From: Chloroflexota bacterium
GTDB taxonomy: Bacteria > Chloroflexota > Anaerolineae > Anaerolineales > UBA11858
DNA: 36,648 nt
Reading direction: 5' to 3'
Assembly (NCBI GenBank): GCA_030666985.1
Contig: DAOUWT010000003.1
Coordinates: forward strand, 1 to 36,648
The position numbers and the translations under genes were made by a program. Of the stretch, positions 7,869 to 17,217 are shown piece by piece. The first letter of the stretch is position 1; every line of letters starts with the position of its first letter. The notes beneath the pieces were generated by a model. It worked only from the letters and a program-made list of their open reading frames with translations, was not told the DNA's origin and did no database searches.

Positions 7869-7950
7869 CATCCCAAAATCTGAGTGAAACGTGAAGACGT
7901 GAAGCGTAAAATCACGTTTTCACGTTTCACGTCTTCACGAAGTTGGGATG
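7869..7950. repeat. Large family B hairpin between frr and uppS
   Basis: The outer arms CATCCCAA (7869-7876) and TTGGGATG (7943-7950) enclose a perfect 14-bp pair, CGTGAAGACGTGAA (7890-7903) and TTCACGTCTTCACG (7926-7939), built from CGTGAAA-type heptamers. There is no strong T tract on the plus strand, so it may stabilise or partly terminate the frr transcript. Confidence 0.6.
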
Positions 7951-7978
7951 ATTATTTATATGGAACTTTCACTTAATC

Positions 7979-8710
7979 ATGAACACGGACTCTGACAGAA
8001 ACCTCCCCGAAAAAATACCCCAGCACGTCGCCATCATAATGGATGGGAATGGGCGCTGGGCGCGAGCTAGAGGGTTGCCACGGCTAGCCGGGCATCGAGC
8101 GGGTACAGAAAATCTTAGAGCTATTCTCGAAGCAAGCGTTGAGTTCGGCATTAAATACCTCACCATCTATGCTTTCTCTACTGAAAATTGGAGCCGTCCG
8201 GAGACAGAAGTGAGCGGCCTCATGCGCATCTTCAAAAACGCGTTTGGCCAAGAGCTTCGAAACTTACACGAAAACGGCGTTCAACTAAGACATATTGGCA
8301 AATTAGACCGCATTGACACCCCTCTCCAACAGAAAATTAAAGATGCTGTTGAACTCACGAAAAACAATGAGCGGCTTATTCTCAACATAGCATTTAATTA
8401 TGGTGGACGAGATGAAATCATCCACGTTATTCAAGAAATCATCAAAGACGGGAGAGCACCAGAAGAAATAGATGACGAGTTGATCAACCAATATCTATAT
8501 ACCGCCGATTCTCCGGACCCTGATCTCATCATCCGAACATCGGGCGAGATGCGTGCCAGCAACTTCCTCGTCTGGCAGGGAGTGTACGCGGAATGGTATT
8601 TCCCCACAGTCTATTGGCCTGACTTCGGGAAAGAAGAACTAAGAAAAGCTTTATTCGATTATAGCGAACGCGAACGTCGTTTTGGACGTGTTTCACCTGG
8701 AGATGCTTAA
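7979..8710 (+). CDS. uppS: Undecaprenyl diphosphate synthase (isoprenyl transferase)
   Basis: UppS condenses isopentenyl units onto farnesyl diphosphate in cis to make the C55 carrier lipid for peptidoglycan. The catalytic block IIMDGNGRWARARGLPR, with the Mg2+-binding Asp22, is intact, as are YAFSTENWSRP and the late motif IRTSGEMRASNFLVWQ. Length is 243 residues, normal. The ribosome site before the ATG at 7979 is weak. It ends 6 bp before cdsA, so the two are co-transcribed, probably with glpX. Confidence 0.97.
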   Translation: MNTDSDRNLPEKIPQHVAIIMDGNGRWARARGLPRLAGHRAGTENLRAILEASVEFGIKYLTIYAFSTENWSRPETEVSGLMRIFKNAFGQELRNLHENGVQLRHIGKLDRIDTPLQQKIKDAVELTKNNERLILNIAFNYGGRDEIIHVIQEIIKDGRAPEEIDDELINQYLYTADSPDPDLIIRTSGEMRASNFLVWQGVYAEWYFPTVYWPDFGKEELRKALFDYSERERRFGRVSPGDA

Positions 8711-8716
8711 ACTTTC

Positions 8717-9529
8717 ATGTTGCGACAAAGGACAATTGTAGCCCTAATCTTAGGACCCCTTGCCTTGCTGTCCGCCTATCTAGGCGGAGCGGTATATGCT
8801 GCTCTAATCATAACCATGCTGGTAATTGCTGCCTGGGAATACACACAGCTTTTACGCGCTGCACAACTTGAGCCGTCCCACTTTTTGGTAATTGGCGGCG
8901 TACTCTTGTTTATCTTGGGAAGAGCGCTTACCGGCTTCGAAAGCGCGCCGTGGAGCTTTACAATCCTATTGCTGTTCAGCGCAGCCTACCATCTCGTTCG
9001 CTTCGAACAAGGCCGTGATGCAGCGGGTACAGACCTTAGCGCCACGCTCTCTGCGGCAATCTACCTTGGCTGGCTTGGTTCCTACTTCATTTCCCTGCGA
9101 GAACTAGATGGAGGGGCGTGGTGGGTCATGTTTGTTTTCTTCATTGTCTGGTTTACAGATACAGGAGCATATTTTGTGGGAATCTCCTGGGGAAAACACA
9201 AACTATGTCCTCGTTTAAGCCCCAAAAAAACCTGGGAGGGCTTCTTGGGAGGATTAGCGGCGGGCCTGGCAATGGGCGCTTTACTCCCCCTCGCATTAAA
9301 AAACACGATAGATATATCTCCCTGGCGTGGGGCCGTCTTGGGGCTTGTCTTGGCCCTGAGCGTTCCGTTGGGAGATTTAGCGGTAAGCATGATTAAGCGT
9401 CAGGTCGCTCAAAAAGACACAGGGAACTTCCTGCCCGGGCACGGCGGAGCCTTTGACCGCCTCGACACCTTGCTATGGGCTATGCCTATTAGTTATTACC
9501 TTATTTTATACCTGTTTCCAATCCTATGA
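8717..9529 (+). CDS. cdsA: Phosphatidate cytidylyltransferase
   Basis: CdsA is an integral membrane enzyme that activates phosphatidic acid with CTP to give CDP-diacylglycerol, the precursor of all phospholipids. The 270-residue protein has about seven or eight hydrophobic segments. The family signature is complete near the C-terminus: SMIKRQVAQKDTGNFLPGHGG followed by AFDRLD. WFTDTGAYFVG and LSPKKTWEG are also conserved. It begins 6 bp after uppS and its stop overlaps the start of glpX as ATGA, implying translational coupling. Confidence 0.97.
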   Translation: MLRQRTIVALILGPLALLSAYLGGAVYAALIITMLVIAAWEYTQLLRAAQLEPSHFLVIGGVLLFILGRALTGFESAPWSFTILLLFSAAYHLVRFEQGRDAAGTDLSATLSAAIYLGWLGSYFISLRELDGGAWWVMFVFFIVWFTDTGAYFVGISWGKHKLCPRLSPKKTWEGFLGGLAAGLAMGALLPLALKNTIDISPWRGAVLGLVLALSVPLGDLAVSMIKRQVAQKDTGNFLPGHGGAFDRLDTLLWAMPISYYLILYLFPIL

Positions 9530-10518
9530 AAAAAACACATACTCCCCCCACCCGCAATTTAGCCTTAGAATTAGTACGTGTAACCGAAGCTGCAGCCCTT
9601 TCTGCTGGCCGTTTCATGGGCCGAGGCGACAAAGAAGCGGCCGACAAAGCCGCAGTAGATGCTATGCGCCTGGTCCTGAACTCCATCAAAATGGAAGCCA
9701 CAGTCATCATCGGCGAAGGTGAAAAAGATGAGGCCCCCATGCTCTATAATGGAGAAGTAGTTGGCACCGGGGATGCCCCCGCACTCGACCTTGCCGTTGA
9801 CCCGGTGGATGGCACTCGCCCCCTGGCGAATGGCTTCCTGAACTCCATTGCCACCGCGGCCCTGTCCCCCCAGGGAACCATGTATGATCCCGGCCCATTC
9901 GTTTATATGGACAAAATGGCCGTTGGGCCTAAAGCGAAAGGTGTCATTGATATTGAAGCTCCTTTGGCAGAGAACCTAAAAAGAATTGCCCAGTCTGAAG
10001 ACAAACAGATTGATGACCTGACAGTCATTATTCTCGACCGGCCTCGCCACCAAGAACTCATTACGGAAATTCGCCAGCTTGGCGCTCGCATTCGTCTTAT
10101 CCCCGATGGAGACGTGGCCGCGGCTCTTATGACTTGTTTGCCTGAGGCTGGTATCGATGTCCTGCTGGGAGTGGGTGGCACGCCCGAGGGCGTCTTGGCG
10201 GCCTGTGCCATTCGTGCCATGGGGGGAGAACTTCAAGGAAAATTATACGCCCGCACTCCAGAAGAACGTCAAAAAGGTGAAGATATGGGGTACAATTTCG
10301 ATGACATCATCACCATGGATGATCTGGTTTCTTCAGATGATGTCTTCTTCGCCGCGACCGGTATAACGGATGGCGAACTTCTCGACGGTGTTAGATACTC
10401 TGGGCATGGAGGAGAGACATCTAGCCTGGTGATCCGGGGGATGACTGGAAGTGTCCGGTGGATATCGGCCTCCCACAACTTTGATAAACTGAACCCCATT
10501 AGTGAAATTGAATACTAG
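9526..10518 (+). CDS. glpX: Class II fructose-1,6-bisphosphatase
   Basis: GlpX hydrolyses fructose-1,6-bisphosphate to fructose-6-phosphate in gluconeogenesis; in some lineages it also acts on sedoheptulose-1,7-bisphosphate. The metal and substrate motifs IIGEGEKDEAPML (64-76) and LDLAVDPVDGTRPLANG are present, as is GVGGTPEGVLAACA. Its 330 residues match the family. The ATG overlaps the cdsA stop by 4 bp, an unusual coupling of a carbon-metabolism enzyme to a lipid operon. The ORF ends 134 bp before the oppositely oriented kinase. Confidence 0.96.
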   Translation: MKKTHTPPTRNLALELVRVTEAAALSAGRFMGRGDKEAADKAAVDAMRLVLNSIKMEATVIIGEGEKDEAPMLYNGEVVGTGDAPALDLAVDPVDGTRPLANGFLNSIATAALSPQGTMYDPGPFVYMDKMAVGPKAKGVIDIEAPLAENLKRIAQSEDKQIDDLTVIILDRPRHQELITEIRQLGARIRLIPDGDVAAALMTCLPEAGIDVLLGVGGTPEGVLAACAIRAMGGELQGKLYARTPEERQKGEDMGYNFDDIITMDDLVSSDDVFFAATGITDGELLDGVRYSGHGGETSSLVIRGMTGSVRWISASHNFDKLNPISEIEY

Positions 10519-10548
10519 GGAATGGCAGGGTTTAAATCATTCCAGTCC

Positions 10549-10590
10549 GTAAAACGTGAAACGTGAGAGCGTGCCTCGTGCATCACGAGT
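10549..10590. repeat. Family B heptamer repeat between glpX and the kinase
   Basis: GTAAAACGTGAAACGTGAGAG, then GCATCACGAG in the other orientation. It lies between two convergent genes and could be a bidirectional hairpin, though the arms pair only partly. Confidence 0.5.
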
Positions 10591-10600
10591 TTTAGGATAA

Positions 10601-10696
10601 CTCACCGAACGTTGGGATGCTCACCACCTCACCACTCGGTTACAAACCATCGCTATCCCCTGGAGGATGGTGAAGGTGTCCTCACCGAACGTTGGG
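10601..10696. repeat. 16-bp direct repeat, one copy inside the kinase 3' end
   Basis: CTCACCGAACGTTGGG occurs at 10601-10616 and again at 10681-10696, 80 bp apart. The second copy encodes part of the last residues of the minus-strand kinase, so the gene's end appears to have been extended or replaced by repeat sequence. Confidence 0.65.
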
Positions 10697-13600
10697 CGGG
10701 TAACCATTCACTCTTCGGGGGGATAGGTAAAGCCTCGCCCACATCTTCCAGAAAAACTTCCATAAGCTGACTAAATTCTTGGATAGTGAACGGTTTTTGG
10801 AGCCAAAACACTTTTTCTTGCTCTAAGAGTTTTTTCTCCTTTCCACGCAGGGGGTGTCCCGTAACAAACAATATCTTCAAATCTGGCCACTTGGCCTGTA
10901 TATGGTTATAGAGGTCTACTCCCCCCATTTCTGGCATGACGATGTCACTCATCACAAAATAAAACTCCTGGGCCTGAAGATGTTCCAATGCCTCTACGCC
11001 GTTCGAAGCAGTCACCACTCGATAGTCGAATATTTCCAGCATGGATTTCAGGGCTTCGCGGGCGGGCCGGTCATCCTCGACTAATAATACACATTGTCCA
11101 GTTCCATTCAAAGTAATATCCTGCATTTGATCAACGTCATCATCCGCTGCGGGGATAAGCATTGGTAAAAACACGGTGAAAGTCGTTCCCTCTCCCTCTG
11201 TGCTTTCTATCTCAATATGCCCTTCGAATTGCTTGATGATTCCATAAACTTGCGCCAAACCTAAGCCGGTTCCTTTTCCAACTTCCTTGGTGGTAAAGAA
11301 AGGTTCGAAAATGTGGGCTTGGACATCTTCTGGAATCCCTGTCCCCGCATCAGAGACAGTAACCGTCACCCACTCTCCGGAAGAAAGGAAAGGATAGAGT
11401 TCAATTTCCTCTTCTCCTTGACGGGCACAGGCCAGCTCGAAACTCAACTCCCCACCATCTGGCATAGCATCCCGCGCGTTGACCGCCAAATTCATGAATA
11501 CTTGCTGCAATCGAGTGGGATCTACATTTACAAAATATTCCCCCGCTTCACTGTGCAGGGTCACTCGAATGCTCTCTGGAAGTGTTCGAGTGAGTAGTTT
11601 TTCTAGCTCTTTCAGGAAGGGGAGTAAATCAATTCGAGCTTCTTTCATAACCGAGCTTCGACTGAAGTCTAGCATTTGGTGAATCAGTTCAGAAGCCTGT
11701 TTAATTTGTTGTTTGATGACATTTAGGCGTTTCTCGAATCTGGGCGGCAAATTCTGTTCCCGCAGCAACAGCTCTGTGTAGACCAAGATAGCAGCCATAA
11801 TGTTGTTGAAATCGTGCCCGATGCCGGCCGCTAGTTGTCCCACTGTTGCCAATCGAGCCTGCATTTGAGTACGTTCCTGGTACTCACGCATAGCTGTCAC
11901 ATCTTGGAGGGTGACTATCCACTGCTGGCTGTCATTTTGCACAGGCCGCATCTGAAGTTCGAAGACTCTTTTGGAAGGTCCCGGCAGCTTAATGTCAACC
12001 GGTAGAGGCTCTTCTGAACGGGCAATAAGCTCAGATAGGGAGTAGGGGCCTAATTTGGCAATTACATCTCCTACTTTTGCGGAAGAAAGCTGCTTTAGAT
12101 ACTTTTTTCCTTGGGTGTTTATGGCCTCCAGCCGGTAATCTTCCGCCAACAAAAGCACCCCTATTGGCAATCCCTCGATCAGAGATTCCTGACGGTGCTG
12201 CTCTCCCGCCAGGCGATCAACCAGGCGATTCACATCTTGGTAGCGGTAAGCATTACTTAGCGCCAACCCCACTTGCTGGCAAATTGCTTCTAACAAATCA
12301 AGATGCTCTTCAGAAAAATCCCCCTCTGTATCAGATTGCACAGATAAAACACCCAAGAGAGATGAACCACTGAGAATAGGAGCAGCAATGAGAGAGCCTT
12401 GGGGTTCATCTACACCTTCGAAATAAGCCCAGCGTTCATCCTTGCTTACATCGGGAATGTATAGGGCTGCTTGGTTTTCTGCTGCCCATCCCATCAGGCC
12501 CTCGTCTAGTCTTAGTTCCCTAACATTCTGCACTTCTGAAGACGTGATATCTCGTCCGTATATGCTGTGTATTTTCAGGGTTTGCGTGTTTTTATTGTAC
12601 AATGTGGCGATCCCCACTTTGCCGCCCAAAGAGTGTGTGATAAGCTCTATGGCTTGTTCCAAAATTGTACCAACGTCTAAGCTGGTGGTCAGCTTTTTAC
12701 CTATATCATACAACAAGCTCAAACGTCTTTGTTCAACAGCAACTTGCTCGAATAAACGCGCATTTTCCACTGCAATGGCCGCCTGGTCGCTGAGCAGCTT
12801 TAAGACACGCAACTCAGTCTCCTGGAAATCACGTGGTTGTTGGTAGGCAATATTCATTACTCCTACAGTTCGATCTCCAATCAGGAGTGGCAGCCCCATA
12901 ATTGCCCCTTTCCAACCTTTTCGAGGGGCGACATCTGCGAATAAGGGATGCGTTTGCATATCTGGAACCAGAATAACCTCCTGGCTTCGGGCAACCTGGT
13001 AAGTCAATCCTTCTGGACGGGGAGCGGCGACTGGCCCCTCTCGGTTTCCATTCCTATGTAAAACAGCCCGAAAATATGCCGATGAACCATCGTACAAGAA
13101 AATATGAGCATCTTGAGCATCCGGCAAGTATTCAAGGACGCTGTTGAGGAGGGCATTAAAAACCTCTTCTGATTGTAAATTTGCCGTGAGGGTGAGAGTA
13201 GCCTGGCGGACGGTTTCTAATTCCTTGGCTCTTTGTTTTGCTTCCTCGAACAGGCGGGCGTTTTCCAAAGAGATGGCGACTTGGGTGGCCAGGGCTTCCA
13301 AAAAGCGTCTATCTTCGTTGTCGAAAGTGTACGGCTCGAACGATTGAACTGTAACCACTCCTATTAGACGTTCTCGAACGATGAAGGGCATCCCCAACCA
13401 AGAAAGCACCTTTCTCCCGTGCTCCTGAGGTTTGACCGGTAACTCATCCTCATCAAAATTCTTCACGAGAAGATATTTTCTGTGCTCTACAACCCAGCCC
13501 AGTAAACTTTCCTCTTCGATAGAGACCCGTCTGCCTATGAGGTCTGTCATTTCTTTCCCGTCTTCGACGGCAATAGCGATGGAAATTTCCTGTGAGGCTT

Positions 13601-15233
13601 CATCCCATAGGCCAACCAAAAAAGTGTCTGGGAGCATCAACCTGTCCACTTGGATATATAAGCGTTCCAGAATTTTCTCTGTATCTAAGACGCTGGAGGT
13701 GATCAAAGTGGTTTCGTATAGGCTGCTCAATTGGAGTGCATGCTGCTGAGAGTCTTCCAAAAGCTGAACGTTCTGAATGGCTACAGCTAATTGGTCGGCC
13801 ATGGTTTCTAGGACGCGAATATCTTCCTCATCGAAAGCTGCTGCGTGACGGCTCTGTACATCCAATACTCCGATAACGATCTCACCTATTTTGAGAGGAA
13901 TTGCCATCTCGGAACGTGTTTCCGGTAAGATAGGGTTTTCGAAATGAACTGGGTCTTCTCCTACATCCAAGGCAATGCGTGCCTCTCCGGTCTCGCAGAC
14001 ATGCCCCACAATGCCTACCATGCCTATCCGCAGCCTATGCTCTCGTTCGATCATTGTCTGTCCTGCTTCACCGGTGGCCGCCGTCAAAACAGCGTAGCGG
14101 CCATCTTCGCTGACCAAGAATAAACCGGCGTGATAAAAACCAAAACGGTCCTTGATCAAGTCAACAGCTTTATTCAGCAAGGGTTGCAATCTGCGCTCTT
14201 TTACTGCATCACGAGCCACCTCAGCTGCTACCTGAAGCTGGATAGCCCGTCGCTCTAAATCCTCGGCCGTTTTTTGTAGGCCTTCTTCGGCTCGAGCCCG
14301 CTCTGTGACATCACGAGCTATACTTAGTATGTAGAGTGGCTCACCATTCGAACCATAGACAGCTACGTCGCTCAACTCAATGGGTATTTCGAAATCCTTT
14401 TTATGAATAAAACGCCGCTCATGAAGTTGCGTTTTTTCTCCTTTACGTAATTTGGCAAACTTTGCCCGGCAGGCTGGGTGATAGTGGCCGGGGATCAGAT
14501 CGAATAAGGTCATACTGAGCAATTCTAATTCAGAATATCCTGTCAAATTTACGGCTTGCCGGTTGACAGTGATATACGCGCCATCAAAATCGTATATGAA
14601 AATAGCATCGTTACTGTGCTCGAAAAGCTCTTTATAAACCCTGTCGACCGCCACATACTCTTGATGAAATCCAAGGTGTTCTTCTGATAACCCAAGGGGG
14701 ATAGTGTCTTCTTCAAGGACGCACCACACCAACGTTGAATAATGGCACAACGCTTCAACTGCGGGGATATCCCCCGAGACCAGATTCTTGGCACGCAGGG
14801 CCAGCACCCCGCGTATTTTCCCGGCAGATGTCAAGGGGGAGTAAATGCTTGCTTCTATCCCATGAAATGTTTGCCGAATGACAGCAGAGGTTTTTTCAAC
14901 CAATCCCTGTTTAGACTGAGCATTTGAGTCTTGTTCTAAAATGTAGGTGCTTTCCCCGTTTTCTAAAACTTGCCGGAAAATATCCTCGTCCCCCAGGGAA
15001 GGTTTCGCGGTCCCTGTTGGAGCCGCAAGGGTCAGGTAAATCGCTTGCTTCTCACCGTTCATACGAATGACAACTTCCCCCTTTATCTCATATTTGGACA
15101 GGTTTTCCAAAAGCAGCGTCCAAATGTTCTTATGCGTTAGTTGTTTCTCGGCAAGCTTTTCTTCGAGTGTATGCAAAACCGTCAGAAGGGCGGTGGTATT
15201 GTGCGACGGGGAACGGTATTTAGAGGTGTTCAT
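10653..15233 (-). CDS. Multi-GAF/PAS hybrid sensor histidine kinase with C-terminal receiver
   Basis: A 1,526-residue cytosolic kinase without membrane segments. Approximate order: GAF-like domain (37-175), PAS (200-310), four GAF domains (345-495, 515-665, 685-830, 850-1000), a degenerate PAS (1012-1120), a dimerisation domain with phospho-acceptor His1140 (GIGHDFNN), an ATPase domain with N-box Asn1248/Asn1252, DAGTG (1295) and GKGTGLGL (1319), and a receiver with Asp1430 and Lys1480. No separate regulator gene is adjacent, so the output partner is unknown. The last ~15 residues are Pro/Ser/Arg-rich and run into a repeat. No ribosome site is visible; a promoter-like pair at 15236-15263 ends 2 bp before the ATG. 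It may integrate several small-molecule or redox signals, but no ligand can be named. Confidence 0.95.
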   Translation of the reverse strand: MNTSKYRSPSHNTTALLTVLHTLEEKLAEKQLTHKNIWTLLLENLSKYEIKGEVVIRMNGEKQAIYLTLAAPTGTAKPSLGDEDIFRQVLENGESTYILEQDSNAQSKQGLVEKTSAVIRQTFHGIEASIYSPLTSAGKIRGVLALRAKNLVSGDIPAVEALCHYSTLVWCVLEEDTIPLGLSEEHLGFHQEYVAVDRVYKELFEHSNDAIFIYDFDGAYITVNRQAVNLTGYSELELLSMTLFDLIPGHYHPACRAKFAKLRKGEKTQLHERRFIHKKDFEIPIELSDVAVYGSNGEPLYILSIARDVTERARAEEGLQKTAEDLERRAIQLQVAAEVARDAVKERRLQPLLNKAVDLIKDRFGFYHAGLFLVSEDGRYAVLTAATGEAGQTMIEREHRLRIGMVGIVGHVCETGEARIALDVGEDPVHFENPILPETRSEMAIPLKIGEIVIGVLDVQSRHAAAFDEEDIRVLETMADQLAVAIQNVQLLEDSQQHALQLSSLYETTLITSSVLDTEKILERLYIQVDRLMLPDTFLVGLWDEASQEISIAIAVEDGKEMTDLIGRRVSIEEESLLGWVVEHRKYLLVKNFDEDELPVKPQEHGRKVLSWLGMPFIVRERLIGVVTVQSFEPYTFDNEDRRFLEALATQVAISLENARLFEEAKQRAKELETVRQATLTLTANLQSEEVFNALLNSVLEYLPDAQDAHIFLYDGSSAYFRAVLHRNGNREGPVAAPRPEGLTYQVARSQEVILVPDMQTHPLFADVAPRKGWKGAIMGLPLLIGDRTVGVMNIAYQQPRDFQETELRVLKLLSDQAAIAVENARLFEQVAVEQRRLSLLYDIGKKLTTSLDVGTILEQAIELITHSLGGKVGIATLYNKNTQTLKIHSIYGRDITSSEVQNVRELRLDEGLMGWAAENQAALYIPDVSKDERWAYFEGVDEPQGSLIAAPILSGSSLLGVLSVQSDTEGDFSEEHLDLLEAICQQVGLALSNAYRYQDVNRLVDRLAGEQHRQESLIEGLPIGVLLLAEDYRLEAINTQGKKYLKQLSSAKVGDVIAKLGPYSLSELIARSEEPLPVDIKLPGPSKRVFELQMRPVQNDSQQWIVTLQDVTAMREYQERTQMQARLATVGQLAAGIGHDFNNIMAAILVYTELLLREQNLPPRFEKRLNVIKQQIKQASELIHQMLDFSRSSVMKEARIDLLPFLKELEKLLTRTLPESIRVTLHSEAGEYFVNVDPTRLQQVFMNLAVNARDAMPDGGELSFELACARQGEEEIELYPFLSSGEWVTVTVSDAGTGIPEDVQAHIFEPFFTTKEVGKGTGLGLAQVYGIIKQFEGHIEIESTEGEGTTFTVFLPMLIPAADDDVDQMQDITLNGTGQCVLLVEDDRPAREALKSMLEIFDYRVVTASNGVEALEHLQAQEFYFVMSDIVMPEMGGVDLYNHIQAKWPDLKILFVTGHPLRGKEKKLLEQEKVFWLQKPFTIQEFSQLMEVFLEDVGEALPIPPKSEWLPAQRSVRTPSPSSRG

Positions 15234-15235
15234 AA

Positions 15236-15263
15236 TTTATAAATGGGTGATATAGTTTCTCAA
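15236..15263 (-). promoter_or_regulatory. Candidate promoter abutting the kinase start
   Basis: On the minus strand, TTGAGA (15263-15258), a 16-bp spacer and TATAAA (15241-15236). The ATG begins 2 nt later at 15233, which is too close for a normal leader: initiation would fall at or just inside the ATG. Either the message is leaderless from a short -10 distance, or the match is fortuitous in AT-rich DNA. Confidence 0.3.
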
Positions 15264-15280
15264 TATTTTGGGGAAAAGGT

Positions 15281-15440
15281 GACATGTGGGGGATGGTCGC
15301 CCCGTGGGGGATGGTTGCCCCGTGGGGGAAGGTCGCCCCGTGGGGGGAGAGGTCGCCCCGTGGGGGGAGGTCGCCCCGTGGGGGGAGGTCGCCCCGTGGG
15401 GGAGGGTTGCCGCGTGGGGGAAGCTCGCCCCACGGGGGAG
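15281..15440. repeat. Tandem array of 18-bp GGTCGCCCCGTGGGGGGA units
   Basis: Eight adjacent units start at 15295, 15313, 15331, 15351, 15369, 15387, 15405 and 15423, plus a degenerate leading half-unit. Seven are 18 bp and one is 20 bp. Each carries CCCCGTGGGG, a small hairpin, and a run of 5-6 G; the last unit has the centre inverted (CCCCACGGGG). The array lies in the gap between the elp3 end and the kinase start. The open frames through it (15243-15998 plus, 15260-15538 minus) are repeat artefacts. Confidence 0.9.
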
Positions 15441-15539
15441 GTTTTACCTAGCCCCAGCCGCGACCCGTCGCCCATCCGCAATCCCCAAGTAGAGTCTCCC
15501 AAGGGGGACGCAACACGCAACACGCAATATATTAGCATA

Positions 15540-17147
15540 TCACAACCCTTTCACCAAGTAGTATTTTCCGCGCTCGAAGCCGCGTTCCAGATAATATCGC
15601 CGCGTCCCCACAGCGGCAATCACCGCCAAACGCTGAAAACCTGCCCCCCCTGCTATCTCGCCGGCCCTCTCCACCAGGCTCGTTCCCAGGCCAATGTGCT
15701 GGGCGGCCCCTTCCATTTCGCGTCCCACACGCAAAGATTGCCCATATACATGCACCTCGCGGATGATGGCCGCCCCGGCGAGGTCTTCCCAGCCCGTTTC
15801 GGGAGCGTCACCGGAAGGCAAGGAGAGACGCAAAAAGCCAGCCAGTTTATCATCAGGAGTAACGTAAGACAAAAAGTGTTCTTCCGCCCCGTTGGCCGAG
15901 TAGGCCAGATCATGCAGCTCGCATTCGTCAACTTCCACCTCTTGCCCGCGAACTTCCCGGCAGCGAATACATTGGCAGCGTTCCCCGCGCTGCTTTAATT
16001 CCCGGTGTATGTCTTGACGCAAACTTGTCCGCTTATTGCCTTCTACTACGTTATCGGAGGGAATGTCGCGCACCACGCGGTTAACGCGGCAATAGCGGGG
16101 GATAGTGGGCTTTATGTCAGAAATCAGAGCTATCAACTCGGCAGTGGTATAAGGCACGTATTCACCCCGCTTCCAATATTCGAATAGCTCAGTACCTTCC
16201 AATAATTGGGTTGGGTAGATTTTCAATTCATCGGGAGCCAGCCACTCCCATAGGCGGGCAAAATCTTCCTCATCGGATTCTGGAGTCGCGCCCAGGAGAT
16301 TGGGCATCCAATGCAAGACAATTTTGAAGCCAGCCGCCCGCAGCAAAGCCATGGCCTGCCGCGTCTCGGCTACGGTATGGCCGCGTTTGTTGAGAGCCAA
16401 AATCTCGTCATCCAGGCTCTGCACGCCCATTTGTACCTTGGTCACGCCTAATTTTCGCATCCGCTCCAACTCGGAGAGCGTCACCAAATCTGCTCTCGTC
16501 TCCACCGCCAGGCCTACGTTTTTGTGTTGGGCAGTTTCGTTCCGGGTTTGGGCAGCGGCTAAATCACCGGACTCGGCTTCGTTCATGGCCTCGAAACAAC
16601 GCTTCAAAAACCACTCCTGGTAATCTTTCGGATACGTGCCCCAGGAGCCTCCCAAAACCAAAAGCTCAATTTTGTCGGTGGGATGCCCGATCTCATACAA
16701 AGCCTCAATGCGAGCCGCTACCTGATCGTAGGGATCGAATTTGTGGTGCAAAGCACGCATTGCGCCTGGCTCGTCGGGGAGATAACTTGTCGGCATCTCT
16801 TCGTAATCGGGACAGAAAATGCACTCCCCCGGGCAGGGATGCGGCTTTGTCAGCACCGTTACCACAGTCACGCCCGAAAGGGTCCGCGACGGCTTGACGC
16901 GGATTTTGGCCAGCAGCCGCCGGTCGGCCTCTCTCTCCCCCCGGGCGACATCCTGGCGATAGGCTGTGATGAGGGCGTGTTTATTCAAAAAGCCTTTCCC
17001 GCCGGGGAGGGGGTAACGCCGAATGGCTGGGAAAACCTCGCGCCCGCCCTCGATCTCTATCAGAACCTGACGGGCAAGGTCTAAGACTTCTGCGCTATAT
17101 TTCCTGGCATCTACCCAGGCTTGTTCTTTTCCAAATTCATTTTTCAT
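15540..17147 (-). CDS. elp3: Elp3-type radical SAM/acetyltransferase tRNA wobble-uridine modification enzyme
   Basis: Elp3 uses acetyl-CoA and S-adenosylmethionine chemistry to place a carboxymethyl group on C5 of wobble uridine (cm5U34). From the ATG at 17147 (535 residues), the radical SAM cluster motif CPGECIFC gives Cys105, Cys109 and Cys112, followed by PDYEEMPTSYLPDEPGAMRA. The C-terminal GNAT domain holds HIGLGTSLVERAGEIA and GTRRYYLERGF. A TTG in frame at 17156 is an alternative start; neither has a clear ribosome site. The length matches single-subunit Elp3 of bacteria and archaea, and a structure is known from the Chloroflexota member Dehalococcoides. A Trm9-like methyltransferase is divergently transcribed from the same short gap. 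Confidence 0.96.
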   Translation of the reverse strand: MKNEFGKEQAWVDARKYSAEVLDLARQVLIEIEGGREVFPAIRRYPLPGGKGFLNKHALITAYRQDVARGEREADRRLLAKIRVKPSRTLSGVTVVTVLTKPHPCPGECIFCPDYEEMPTSYLPDEPGAMRALHHKFDPYDQVAARIEALYEIGHPTDKIELLVLGGSWGTYPKDYQEWFLKRCFEAMNEAESGDLAAAQTRNETAQHKNVGLAVETRADLVTLSELERMRKLGVTKVQMGVQSLDDEILALNKRGHTVAETRQAMALLRAAGFKIVLHWMPNLLGATPESDEEDFARLWEWLAPDELKIYPTQLLEGTELFEYWKRGEYVPYTTAELIALISDIKPTIPRYCRVNRVVRDIPSDNVVEGNKRTSLRQDIHRELKQRGERCQCIRCREVRGQEVEVDECELHDLAYSANGAEEHFLSYVTPDDKLAGFLRLSLPSGDAPETGWEDLAGAAIIREVHVYGQSLRVGREMEGAAQHIGLGTSLVERAGEIAGGAGFQRLAVIAAVGTRRYYLERGFERGKYYLVKGL

Positions 17148-17160
17148 ATTATTCAACTAC

Positions 17161-17179
17161 TCAGGAACCGCGTTCCTGA
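17161..17179. repeat. AGGAACCGCGTTCCT palindrome (family D), single unit
   Basis: TCAGGAAC-CGC-GTTCCTGA has perfect 8-bp arms. It lies in the shared elp3/methyltransferase promoter gap. Double versions occur at 24231-24273 and 33916-33952. Confidence 0.65.
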
Positions 17180-17182
17180 TTC

Positions 17183-17211
17183 CTGACAAACATCCAAAGC
17201 TATCATATAAT
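17183..17211 (+). promoter_or_regulatory. Promoter of the Trm9-like methyltransferase; predicted leaderless transcript
   Basis: CTGACA (17183-17188, 5 of 6 to consensus), a 17-bp spacer, and a perfect TATAAT (17206-17211). The expected start about 7 nt downstream coincides with the A of the ATG at 17218, and no Shine-Dalgarno sequence is present, so the message should be leaderless. Confidence 0.75.
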
Positions 17212-17217
17212 ACTAGC

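Noticed and set aside
7869-7950. Intrinsic terminator of frr
   Set aside because: The hairpin is strong but no T run follows on the plus strand, and the stem is built of the dispersed heptamer repeat, so I list it as a repeat.
15281-15440. CRISPR array
   Set aside because: Units are directly adjacent with no unique spacers, and no cas genes are present.
15243-15538. Open frames through the 18-bp array, both strands
   Set aside because: They exist only because the unit length is a multiple of three. The translation is a six-residue Gly/Arg/Pro repeat with no start signals.
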